From NCBI RefSeq assembly GCF_000829445.1, contig NZ_JXRQ01000025.1, positions 124,001 to 188,000 on the forward strand: a stretch of DNA of 64,000 nt, written 5' to 3'. How positions within the stretch are numbered: the first letter of the stretch is position 1; each line of letters opens with the position of its first letter. The DNA is from Jeotgalibacillus alimentarius. GTDB lineage: Bacteria > Bacillota > Bacilli > Bacillales > Jeotgalibacillaceae. The notes under the pieces are model-generated. The model worked only from the letters and a program-made list of their open reading frames with translations. It was not told the origin of the DNA and did no database searches. Shown here piece after piece: positions 45,391 to 53,544 of the stretch. The translations under genes were made by a program, and so were the position numbers.

Positions 45391-46393
45391 GACTCTTACT
45401 TGCCTTAACCTTCTCCATATCCATCACAGACACTTCATGCACCGGACTCAGAAATACCTTCTGACTTCCCACCATCTCGTACTTAAATCCTAGTTTAACA
45501 AGATAATGCATAGCACTTCTCGTATTAGCAAAATGAAGAAATTTCGTAATGTCCTTCGTTGTAGCTGTCGGACCATGGATCAGAAAATATTCTATTATAT
45601 TTTGATATAGCATATTATCAATTCTTTTATCACAGGCTTTACATCGCCAGCCGTTTCTGACTGCGAGAGCAATTTTACAACAACGATAGCACATGACCCC
45701 ATTAATCAGATCAGAATGTATAACACCTGTTTTTGTCACATGATCTTTCCAGAACGGAAGCGTATTTCTTTTGAGGAGTTCCTGACAAAATATTTTCATT
45801 TGAGTGGTTGAAAGGTGGGGACTTGCGCTATCTTTCATTTTTCTGTAATGCTGGGTGAATTGCTCAACACGGTGGATTTTTTCGTAAATTTCCTGCTCTG
45901 AATCTTTTACAGTAAATTCAACATTGTTGTTTGTATAAATAACCAGATCGTGTACAGGCACTTTTAAATTCAATTTTTTCAATATGTGAGAAATACACTC
46001 CACATGTCTCGATACTTGAAACAAAGGACACGTAAAATAAGAGGTTTGTCCATTAGACATTCTCGTCAGGACACCCCCTTTCTTATTGAAATAGAGGTTT
46101 CCAACCATATTTTTGATTTCTGTGATCAGTATGAATTGTGGAGTAACAATGATAGAGTCAATCTGGAAGGTTTCTTTGAAGAGGGTTAATGTAAGGTTTT
46201 TCAGCTGTGCGCTTTGAGGGGTCAATATTTTGGAAGCAACTGAATCGAAATAGAGCTCTCCATGCAGCCCGGCTTCCTCGATTGATAACTGCTCTAAGAC
46301 CCTGACATAACCCGGGTGGTGCTTGGGAATCCGTTGAACTAAAGCCTGCAGCGTCTGCTGTTTAATGGACGGTGTTCGTGTGTTCGTATTCAA
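45380..46393 (-). CDS. NERD domain protein with C-terminal zinc ribbon
   Basis: About 337 residues from a TTG at 46393 (AAAGGAG, seven-base spacing). The NERD domain (about 45-160: GLHGELYFDSVASKIL, FQIDSIIVTPQFILITEIKN) resembles the PD-(D/E)xK nuclease fold, with D...TEIKN as the D/ExK part. A four-Cys ribbon (CYRCCKIALAVRNGWRCKAC) and a helical C-terminal segment follow. NERD proteins are of unproven function, often tied to DNA. Two array clusters flank it on both sides. Its stop codon lies within a 21-bp array unit, so the C-terminal residues SRGG may be repeat-derived. Confidence 0.85.
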   Translation of the reverse strand: MNTNTRTPSIKQQTLQALVQRIPKHHPGYVRVLEQLSIEEAGLHGELYFDSVASKILTPQSAQLKNLTLTLFKETFQIDSIIVTPQFILITEIKNMVGNLYFNKKGGVLTRMSNGQTSYFTCPLFQVSRHVECISHILKKLNLKVPVHDLVIYTNNNVEFTVKDSEQEIYEKIHRVEQFTQHYRKMKDSASPHLSTTQMKIFCQELLKRNTLPFWKDHVTKTGVIHSDLINGVMCYRCCKIALAVRNGWRCKACDKRIDNMLYQNIIEYFLIHGPTATTKDITKFLHFANTRSAMHYLVKLGFKYEMVGSQKVFLSPVHEVSVMDMEKVKASKSRGG

Positions 46394-46489
46394 AACTTCA
46401 CTCCTTTCTGAAATTAGAATCATTATAAGTGATTTGCGTTGTGAATACTAGATATTTTTGGGAAATATAATACTGAGCTAATGCAGCCG

Positions 46490-46630
46490 TTGTAGCACTT
46501 ACTGCAATCATTTTATGTCTCCCTGCAACCGCGGGCCGTCTCACTACGACCAACCCGGGCGTGTCCAGCACTCGCGGAGCCAAACACTGTAACCATCAAA
46601 GAAAACACTGCAACGAGGCCCGCGCACAGC
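46490..46630 (+). repeat. 21-bp tandem array 10
   Basis: CTGCAATC, CTGCAACC, CTACGACC, core ACCCGGGC (46551-46558), CTGTAACC, CTGCAACG. Confidence 0.85.
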
Positions 46631-46642
46631 GAAGCCGCCTTT

Positions 46643-46682
46643 CATGCTTTTAAGACACAATCCTTTAGTTTCTTAAAGGCAT
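46643..46682. repeat. Hairpin linking arrays 10 and 11
   Basis: CATGCTTTTAAGACAC and GTTTCTTAAAGGCAT around ATCCTTTA; one arm position is degenerate. Confidence 0.65.
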
Positions 46683-46697
46683 CAAGAGGGTGTGGTA

Positions 46698-46850
46698 CTG
46701 CAGCCATGAGCCGCACCTACTGCAGTCAATTCCCATCTCACTGCAACCACGAGCTATCTCACTACGATCATCCCGGGTGTGCCCTGCACTCGCGATCCCA
46801 AACACTACAACCGCCAGCAAAAACACTGCAACCAACCCCGCGCACAGCAC
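46698..46850 (+). repeat. 21-bp tandem array 11
   Basis: CTGCAGCC, CTGCAGTC, CTGCAACC, CTACGATC, core TCCCGGGT (46771-46778), CTACAACC, CTGCAACC. Confidence 0.82.
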
Positions 46851-46887
46851 TCCGTCCCGCTGTCCACCACAAAACAAAAAGAGCACC

Positions 46888-48861
46888 TTACTCAGGCACT
46901 CTCTCCTTCAACACCTTCTCATAATAAAACTGTTCACATTCTTCCAATGTCAGTGGCTTAAAATAGTAATATCCCTGCATATCACTGCAGCCATTCATTT
47001 TCAGGAAGTCGCGCTGTTCCACTGTTTCAACACCTTCTGCCAGCACGTCGAGTTCGAGACTGTTGGCGAGTTTGATAATAGAAACCAATATTGCTTCACC
47101 TTTTAGATCTGTCATAATCTGATCAGTAAAGTGCTTATCAATCTTGATTTTATCGACAGGAAACTGGTTCAGATAGGACAGCGTTGAGTAGCCTGTCCCG
47201 AAGTCGTCGATTGCGACCCGGATGCCAAGGTCGCGCAGGCGTTCAAGTGTTTGGACGCTTTCTTTGTGTGAAAATAACTGAATATTTTCTGTGATTTCAA
47301 GCTCAATCTGGTCAAATGGAATCTTATGGTCCGTGATGATTTGTTCTAAATAGGCAATAAAGTTTTTGTTGCGAAACAGGCCTGATGAAATGTTAAATGC
47401 GATCAAGCCATCAAAGCTAAAATGCTTTATCCATTCAGCAAATCTGCTGAGACACCAGTCAAGCTGGTGACGCGTCAGTTTTTCCATCATGCCGGATGTT
47501 TCAGCGATCGGGATAAATTCTGCCGGTGAGACTGGACCCAGTACTGGGTGTGTCCAGCGGGTAAGCACTTCTACTCCTGTAATCCAGTTTTTATTAGAAT
47601 CAATTTGTGGCTGATAGACAAAGTCAAGTTCATCTCGTTCGATGACTTTTTTCAGCTCCTGCTGGATGATCAGGTCACGCGAAACGCTCTCATGCATGAC
47701 CGGGTCATACATCACTGCTTTTGTGAGCTGTTTTTTCTTTGCTTCATACATTGCAATGTCTGCTTTATCAATCAGTATGTCCACCAGATTACCGTCTTTC
47801 GGATACTGGCTCACGCCCACGCTCGGCTCTACATGAATTTCAGGACGATCCTGCAATACAAAGGAATTGCTGAACATCCCAATGATCCGGTTACCAAGAT
47901 TCTCCACCTCACCCTGATTTAGCTGCTCAGGCACTAGAATCAGATATTCATCCCCACCCAGTCTTGAGATCGTCATGTCATCAGGCAGGTTTTTTTGAAG
48001 TCTCATCCCGATTTTACGAATCAGCCTGTCCCCTACATCATGTCCGTACAGATCATTGATGATCTTAAACTGATCAAGGTCCAGGAAGTAGATTGTAAAC
48101 GGTTGATTTTTATCTATATATTCTTTCATTAATTCGTAGGAATAACGTCTATTCGGCAGACCGGTTAGATGGTCTGAATTTGCAGACTGCCAAAGTGATT
48201 TTTCCATTTCTTTCTGGTCGTTAATGTTTCTGAAATATACTGAAAGTCCACCCTGCCTGTTTGGATAAGCCGTGATGTCAAACCAACTTTTGTTTGGTTC
48301 GTAATATTCCTCAAATTTCGTTGGAATTTGATCATGTATTGTTTTAAAATAATGTTCTTCAAAGCCTGTCCCCCACGCATCCGGGAATAGCAGCCACATA
48401 TTTTTTCCAATCAATTCTTCACGCGTTTTATATAGCAATTTTTCGGCTTCGTGATTGACGTATGTGAAGCACCAGTTTTTATCAAGTGAAAAGAATGCCT
48501 CACTCATACTCTCTAAGACATCAACAGCATTTTCAGTGACTACAGCTGAATCGACAGCTGGTAACACCTGAAAAAGTAAATGTGTGTCATTGCATTTGGT
48601 AATAGACAATTGACAATGACTATATTTAACAGTACGAAAATAATAATCAACAAAATCTATCTTTCCACGCCATACTTTCTGGCATTTCTTTTTAATAAAT
48701 GGTGTCCTGATTAACCGATTCAAGCTGCTGTATTCTTTGCCGGCATGGTCAACCACGTCCTCAAACTGGTCCCATGCTGAATTGGTCAGCAGCACAACGC
48801 CGCTCTCATCAATCGTTGCTGCAGGCAGTTGAAAAAGTTTAATCAAGTGTTGTGCATCCAT
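46888..48861 (-). CDS. PAS-GGDEF-EAL c-di-GMP enzyme
   Basis: About 657 residues from ATG 48861 (GAGGTGA RBS). Two N-terminal sensor regions (about 1-110, and a PAS domain about 125-225), a GGDEF domain with intact RLGGDEY and DLDQFKIINDLYGHDVGD, and an EAL domain with GVEVLTRW (EVL for EAL, catalytic Glu kept), NISSGLF, ELEITENI, DDFGTGYSTL and EGVET. It could make or degrade c-di-GMP. A SigD-like GTCGATAT lies upstream, tying it to motility genes. It is placed between the NERD gene and fapA. Confidence 0.94.
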   Translation of the reverse strand: MDAQHLIKLFQLPAATIDESGVVLLTNSAWDQFEDVVDHAGKEYSSLNRLIRTPFIKKKCQKVWRGKIDFVDYYFRTVKYSHCQLSITKCNDTHLLFQVLPAVDSAVVTENAVDVLESMSEAFFSLDKNWCFTYVNHEAEKLLYKTREELIGKNMWLLFPDAWGTGFEEHYFKTIHDQIPTKFEEYYEPNKSWFDITAYPNRQGGLSVYFRNINDQKEMEKSLWQSANSDHLTGLPNRRYSYELMKEYIDKNQPFTIYFLDLDQFKIINDLYGHDVGDRLIRKIGMRLQKNLPDDMTISRLGGDEYLILVPEQLNQGEVENLGNRIIGMFSNSFVLQDRPEIHVEPSVGVSQYPKDGNLVDILIDKADIAMYEAKKKQLTKAVMYDPVMHESVSRDLIIQQELKKVIERDELDFVYQPQIDSNKNWITGVEVLTRWTHPVLGPVSPAEFIPIAETSGMMEKLTRHQLDWCLSRFAEWIKHFSFDGLIAFNISSGLFRNKNFIAYLEQIITDHKIPFDQIELEITENIQLFSHKESVQTLERLRDLGIRVAIDDFGTGYSTLSYLNQFPVDKIKIDKHFTDQIMTDLKGEAILVSIIKLANSLELDVLAEGVETVEQRDFLKMNGCSDMQGYYYFKPLTLEECEQFYYEKVLKERVPE

Positions 48862-48909
48862 GATGATCACCTCAGGAACTTTACTCATAATTAAAAACTT
48901 ACAAATACT

Positions 48910-48917
48910 ATATCGAC
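48910..48917 (-). promoter_or_regulatory. SigD-like -10 element for GGDEF-EAL gene
   Basis: Minus strand GTCGATAT with TCAAA about 14-15 bases upstream; one base from the -10 consensus. Confidence 0.4.
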
Positions 48918-48980
48918 ATGATTATCCAAATTTGAAACATCTTATCAGTAATATTATATTTCCTGTTCACCTTATCTGTC

Positions 48981-51095
48981 TTACTGTAAGATAATATCCC
49001 CCCTTTTATCGATCCTTGCAACTACTTTTTCATATCTTTTTGACAGGATTTTTTTTCGGTTTCCGATCCTAAGAACAGTTCCTTCGAATGCAACACCTAT
49101 ATTGATGACGGCATACTGTGGCACAGCAAGAATAGTTGTTGTACCGCTTGCTGCTCCAGCTTCACTAATATTCATCCCCTTCTCTGCATATGCTTCTCCA
49201 CCCCTCATTGCACCGGTAATTGTCATATATCCTCCTGAATGAATTCTCGACTGTATACAGCTGCGGCCAGTGATAGAGAGATTTCCACCTGCATGTATTC
49301 TGCTGTTCATCACGTTTTGCACTCTGATTGTTGATAATGTCTCATCAGAAACATTCAACTCTTCCTGAAGGGAAGCCAGTTGATGTGATAAAAGCGTTAT
49401 ATTCTGCATTGAAATCGACTTTCCTGATACTGTTAAAAATATGTCTGAAATCTGATCTGCGGTCTCTTCCCATCTGCTATCATGAAGCTGTACCCTACCT
49501 TCTTTAACCAGCTTCACATATTTCTTCATGCGTGGAATTAAATCACTGAACTTATTTTCTATTAAAATGCGCAGAAGTGGCTGCAGACCTCTTTCAGTAA
49601 GATCCGTTTTTTTAAAATCCGGGGATTGTAAAAGCTGAGAGATCGCAGTGATGATTTGATCGATATCCTGTTTTAAAACTCCAACTAAAATAGAGAGCTT
49701 CGACGTAGTTAAATTATTTTGGCCTGCTGAGAGATCTGAAGAAATAACATTTCCTTTCACACTAATCGCGCCAGTAGAATGACAATGTGATCCACTGATG
49801 TTTTTTCCGATGATGATATTGCCCTGAGCTTCAATTTTCATCCCGTGATGAACCTCTCCTGTAATGTCAATATCGCCAAAAAATGATATATTTCCTGATT
49901 CAAGGCTGATGTCCCCGTTATGAACAAGTTTTGGCACCACTGCCATTTTGTATAATTGACCCCGTTGTTCAATTTGCGGTCGTCCATTTTCAGTGGCAAT
50001 GACTTTATCATCAATCTGTTCTACACCTTTACCAAGTCTCAAAATGATTGGATATACCGGTTTAGGATGAATAGTTTCTCCAAACACAGAGCTTCCGGCG
50101 ATTCCTTCCTCAGATGGATGAATGATTCCGATCACATCGCCTGATTCAACGTTTGGAAATACTTTTGTGTCACGGAAGTCTATTTTTCCATGCTCATCTT
50201 CTTTCAGCTTTTCTTTTATACTGGTTTCTACTTTTACCTCAAGCCATCCGTCCTTTCCATTAATTGGAGCAGTTCCTGCAGCGATCCTGTATTTCCCGGG
50301 AACTTCACTGTTGAGTGCTTTGATCAGTTCATCTTGGACAAGATTTTGCAAAATTGATTTTTCCTTCATCTCCTCTTTAACTTCGCTTTCTGACAAAGAC
50401 AGCTGTGTAATCTTTTTTTCTGTAAATAATAGTGTTAATTCAGAAGCAGGTGCCATATCAGAAATACGGCGGGTAATCTCATAACCAGGCTCTATTTCCA
50501 GATAAGCATTTAATTTATCCTGATCAATAGAAATACACCATTCAGTTTTTTTACATTCATTCTGTATGTCTAAACTGAATGTATCTTCCGGTGAAAGGAC
50601 AACAGTTTTCTCATTGACAGGTAACTGATTACAATAAAGCATCATTTCTTCCGGGATAATGACCGCAGGCAGTTTTTGACTTCCGGATTTTACAATTAAC
50701 TGACCATTTTCAACACTTACAGAGCCATATTTGTCAAGCATTTCTGTCTTGATAGAAGAATGTTCTAAAATGGTAGCCGATTCCTCAAGACCATCATTAT
50801 CAATTAAAGCAACCGATTGAGTATCAGATCGTTTAGCAAAATGACTTTCTGACTCCCTGCTATTCATTTCAGCTATTAGTCCGATTTTTTCAGCTCCTGC
50901 TGAGTCATCATCTTTATGCATCATGATCAGCTTGACTACCGCCTGCTTTGTGCCAATCTTCAGAAATCCTTTTGAAGGGGCTTGAAGAATTTCGATATGG
51001 ACCGTCTCTTTTGGTACTTTAAGGATATCAATACCGGTTTGTACAGCTTCATGAATCGTTCGTCCTTTTGAAATAATACTCTCCATTTTTTTCAC
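48981..51095 (-). CDS. fapA: FapA (DUF342) family protein
   Basis: 704 residues. Jag-N-like domain at the start (ESIISKGRTIHEAVQTGIDILKVPKETVHIEILQAPSKGFLKIGTKQAVVKL), then the DUF342 / flagellar assembly protein A region with a right-handed beta-helix series (ISLESGNISFFGDIDITGEVHHGMKIEAQGNIIIGKNISGSHCHSTGAISVKGNV) and a C-terminal helical plus beta tail. FapA-type proteins affect flagellar placement or assembly in some bacteria; role in Bacillales is little known. GTG at 51095 or ATG at 51086 could start it. Cytosolic. Confidence 0.88.
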   Translation of the reverse strand: MKKMESIISKGRTIHEAVQTGIDILKVPKETVHIEILQAPSKGFLKIGTKQAVVKLIMMHKDDDSAGAEKIGLIAEMNSRESESHFAKRSDTQSVALIDNDGLEESATILEHSSIKTEMLDKYGSVSVENGQLIVKSGSQKLPAVIIPEEMMLYCNQLPVNEKTVVLSPEDTFSLDIQNECKKTEWCISIDQDKLNAYLEIEPGYEITRRISDMAPASELTLLFTEKKITQLSLSESEVKEEMKEKSILQNLVQDELIKALNSEVPGKYRIAAGTAPINGKDGWLEVKVETSIKEKLKEDEHGKIDFRDTKVFPNVESGDVIGIIHPSEEGIAGSSVFGETIHPKPVYPIILRLGKGVEQIDDKVIATENGRPQIEQRGQLYKMAVVPKLVHNGDISLESGNISFFGDIDITGEVHHGMKIEAQGNIIIGKNISGSHCHSTGAISVKGNVISSDLSAGQNNLTTSKLSILVGVLKQDIDQIITAISQLLQSPDFKKTDLTERGLQPLLRILIENKFSDLIPRMKKYVKLVKEGRVQLHDSRWEETADQISDIFLTVSGKSISMQNITLLSHQLASLQEELNVSDETLSTIRVQNVMNSRIHAGGNLSITGRSCIQSRIHSGGYMTITGAMRGGEAYAEKGMNISEAGAASGTTTILAVPQYAVINIGVAFEGTVLRIGNRKKILSKRYEKVVARIDKRGDIILQ

Positions 51096-51207
51096 CAGCC
51101 CTCTTTGGATTGTTGTGTTACTTTGCCCTTCACTTCATTTGCTTTCTAAATTAAAAATTTATATAAAATTGATCATACTTTTTTATATAATAGCTCTGGT
51201 AAAGGTG

Positions 51208-51359
51208 GCTGTTGATTTCCGCTGCAGGTGGAACGCTTTCTGCATGAACCGTTTTTTTGCTCCGGTTCAATCGGACCTCTTCGTTGCGTTGCGTCTACGG
51301 GGTCTCACCTGTCAGGCTTCTCCTGCTGGAGTCGTCCCTCTTACGTACCAATCAACAGC
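51208..51359 (-). repeat. Structured repeat element, copy C
   Basis: GCTGTTGATT (51208-51217) pairs perfectly with AATCAACAGC (51350-51359). Minus strand core GGTGAGACCCCG; its apical part is the least clear of the six. Confidence 0.75.
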
Positions 51360-51565
51360 TGTGCTAAGACATAGAGCTTTAACATAGCTACATAATAAAT
51401 ACAGGTGAATAAAGTAATATCTTAAACAATCTCTATAAATGAGTACATAGATCTATTATCAGTATAATTTTACCCCTTTCATTTTAATTTTTCAATTGTA
51501 TATTAACTGAACATTATAAATATTTTACCGACTATTTATTCTGTTCATACTTAAAGCTTTTATAA

Positions 51566-51594
51566 TTGACAGCATGTATATACATGTTATAGGA
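51566..51594 (+). promoter_or_regulatory. treP promoter with TreR-type operator
   Basis: TTGACA at 51566-51571, a 16-base spacer, then TATAGG. The spacer holds the perfect palindrome CATGTATATACATG (51573-51586), close to the TreR operator TTGTATATACAA of B. subtilis. TreR bound there would block RNA polymerase. The 51390-51560 stretch upstream is AT-rich with nothing else I can support. Confidence 0.75.
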
Positions 51595-51608
51595 TTATAA
51601 ATGCAAAA

Positions 51609-51622
51609 TGTAAGCGCTGTTT
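51609..51622 (+). promoter_or_regulatory. cre site downstream of treP promoter
   Basis: TGTAAGCGCTGTTT matches the cre consensus TGWAANCGNTNWCA except at the last two bases. Confidence 0.55.
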
Positions 51623-51659
51623 ATATGGATAGCGAGGAGTGCAGTATCAGGACAGTTTC

Positions 51660-51686
51660 GAAGACCCGGGACAGTCCCGGGTCTTC
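51660..51686. repeat. REP-like perfect palindrome
   Basis: GAAGACCCGGGAC, A, GTCCCGGGTCTTC, identical to the copy at 18002-18028, in the treP leader. Confidence 0.85.
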
Positions 51687-51692
51687 ACCGGC

Positions 51693-51840
51693 AAGCACTG
51701 TGGCTCCAGTTGTCGTATTTTGGCTGGCAGCTGTCGTGTTTTGCGCTGCAGCTGTTTGATACACCCGGGTTTGCTGTAGTGAGTCGGTCCACAGTTGTAG
51801 TGAAACCCCCCACAGCTGCAGTGAGTCACACGTATGCCAG
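51693..51840 (-). repeat. 21-bp tandem array 12, inside the treP leader
   Basis: Minus strand TGCAGCT, TACAACT, TACAGCA, core ACCCGGGT (51763-51770), then GACAGC, GACAAC with steps 21, 21, 43 and 21. It lies between the treP promoter and start codon and so should be transcribed in antisense orientation. Confidence 0.85.
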
Positions 51841-51924
51841 TGGTCATAGAAAGACCGATTTAACTCCAATTCCCAGTGTTTTTTCCCGAATATCGGGAAT
51901 AGATGAAATGAAGTGCCACGTAAA

Positions 51925-51938
51925 TGAAAACGGTTTCG
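51925..51938 (+). promoter_or_regulatory. Second cre-like site at treP start
   Basis: TGAAAACGGTTTCG matches the cre consensus except the last base; it ends just before the treP RBS. Confidence 0.5.
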
Positions 51939-51955
51939 AAAGGGAGGTTTCATAG

Positions 51956-53392
51956 ATGAGCGATGTGAATCGTGAACAGGTGCGCCAGATTGTTGAAGCA
52001 ATCGGCGGACAGGAAAACATCGACACAGCCACACACTGTGTCACGCGTCTCCGCTTCGTCCTTAACGATGAAAGCAAGGTGGACAAGAAGAAGCTTGAGT
52101 CAATTGATCTTGTGAAAGGGTCATTTTCCAACAGCGGACAATTCCAGGTCGTAATCGGCCAGGGACTTGTCGACAAAGTGTACAAGGTTTTAGCAGAAGA
52201 AACAGGTATTCAGGAAGTATCGAAGGATGATGTGAAAAGCGCAGCGACAAAGAATATGAATCCGCTGCAAAGAGCCATCAAACTGTTAGCTGATATCTTT
52301 ATTCCAATTCTTCCGGCAATCGTAACAGCAGGTTTGCTGCTTGGTTTGAACAATGTATTGACAGCAGAGGACTTATTCGGTCCTGATCCACTGATCGTCA
52401 CGTATCCTCAGTGGGCTGATATAGCAGAAGTTATTAACATTATAGCCAGCGCCGCCTTCACCTTTTTACCTGCATTGATCGGCTGGTCAGCAGTAAAAAG
52501 GTTCGGGGCCAATCCTTTAATGGGTATTGTGCTTGGTCTGGTACTAGTTCATCCTGCTCTATTGAGTGCATACGCTTATCCGAATGCGCTGCAGGAAGGT
52601 ACAGTGCCAACCTGGAATTTATTCGGCTTAACCGTTGAATCAATCGGTTATCAGGGTCAGGTACTTCCGGTATTAGTGGCAGCTTATCTGTATGCGGTGA
52701 TTGAAAAGTTCCTGAACAGACGCGTTCATGATTCAATCAAACTGTTAGTTGTCGCACCGGTATCAATTTTAATTACTGGTTTCGCAGCATTTATCGTCAT
52801 TGGACCACTGACATTCGCAGCAGGTACAGCCGTAACTGATGCAGTTGTTTATATGTTTGAAAACTTCGGCTGGTTAGGCGGTCTGATCTATGGTGGATTC
52901 TATGCAGTACTTGTTATCACAGGTATGCACCATACATTCCTGCCTGTTGACCTGCAGCTGATTTCAGATCAGGGCGGTACATTCCTATGGCCGATCCTTG
53001 CCCTGTCAAATATCGCACAGGGTTCAGCAGCATTTGCGATTTTCGCAGCAACGTTCTTTATGAAAGGTAAAGATGAGAAGTTGAAAGGACTTGCGAGTTC
53101 TTCAGGTATCTCAGCATGGCTTGGTGTCACAGAGCCTGCACTATTCGGGGTCAACCTGCGCTATAAATTCCCATTCATCTGTGCATTAGTCGGCTCAGGT
53201 ATCGCAGGTATCATCCTTGGTGCCAACTTCGTCCTCGCCAACTCAATCGGCGTCGGCGGTGTACCGGGTATCATCTCAATCCAAAGCCAATTCTGGGGCA
53301 TATTCGCACTAGGCATGGGTATCGTCATCGTCGTCCCATTCGCCCTAACACTTGCATACGCACTAGTCGTGAAAAAAGGAAAGCTTGAGTAG
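51956..53392 (+). CDS. treP: Trehalose-specific PTS permease, IIBC
   Basis: 478 residues: IIB domain (about 1-90) with the phospho-Cys in TATHCVTRLRF, then a ten-helix IIC domain with GITEP-like GVTEPALFGV. No IIA domain, so it borrows IIA from another EII as in B. subtilis. It imports trehalose as trehalose 6-phosphate. RBS AAAGGGAGG. Followed by a terminator and by the phosphotrehalase gene; the start region carries operator and cre sites. Confidence 0.93.
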   Translation: MSDVNREQVRQIVEAIGGQENIDTATHCVTRLRFVLNDESKVDKKKLESIDLVKGSFSNSGQFQVVIGQGLVDKVYKVLAEETGIQEVSKDDVKSAATKNMNPLQRAIKLLADIFIPILPAIVTAGLLLGLNNVLTAEDLFGPDPLIVTYPQWADIAEVINIIASAAFTFLPALIGWSAVKRFGANPLMGIVLGLVLVHPALLSAYAYPNALQEGTVPTWNLFGLTVESIGYQGQVLPVLVAAYLYAVIEKFLNRRVHDSIKLLVVAPVSILITGFAAFIVIGPLTFAAGTAVTDAVVYMFENFGWLGGLIYGGFYAVLVITGMHHTFLPVDLQLISDQGGTFLWPILALSNIAQGSAAFAIFAATFFMKGKDEKLKGLASSSGISAWLGVTEPALFGVNLRYKFPFICALVGSGIAGIILGANFVLANSIGVGGVPGIISIQSQFWGIFALGMGIVIVVPFALTLAYALVVKKGKLE

Positions 53393-53400
53393 ACAATAAC

Positions 53401-53440
53401 AAAGAGCTGTGAGAAGAAATTTTCACAGCTCTGTTTTTTA
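53401..53440 (+). terminator. Terminator after treP
   Basis: AGAGCTGTGA and TCACAGCTCT stem followed by GTTTTTT. Partial read-through would be needed to express the hydrolase gene from the treP promoter. Confidence 0.9.
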
Positions 53441-53450
53441 GTAAAAGAAC

Positions 53451-53525
53451 GAAGAGGCGGGACTGTCCCGGGTCTTCAGTGACCACCCGCGTGCAGCGTA
53501 GACCCGGGTCAGACCCTCTACTACT
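53451..53525. repeat. REP-like composite element
   Basis: GGGACTGTCCCGGGTCTTC half plus GTAGACCCGGGTCAGACCC and CTCTACTAC, same plan as 9439-9502. Lies between treP terminator and the treA RBS. Confidence 0.7.
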
Positions 53526-53544
53526 TTTTTAAGGAGGCATTCAC

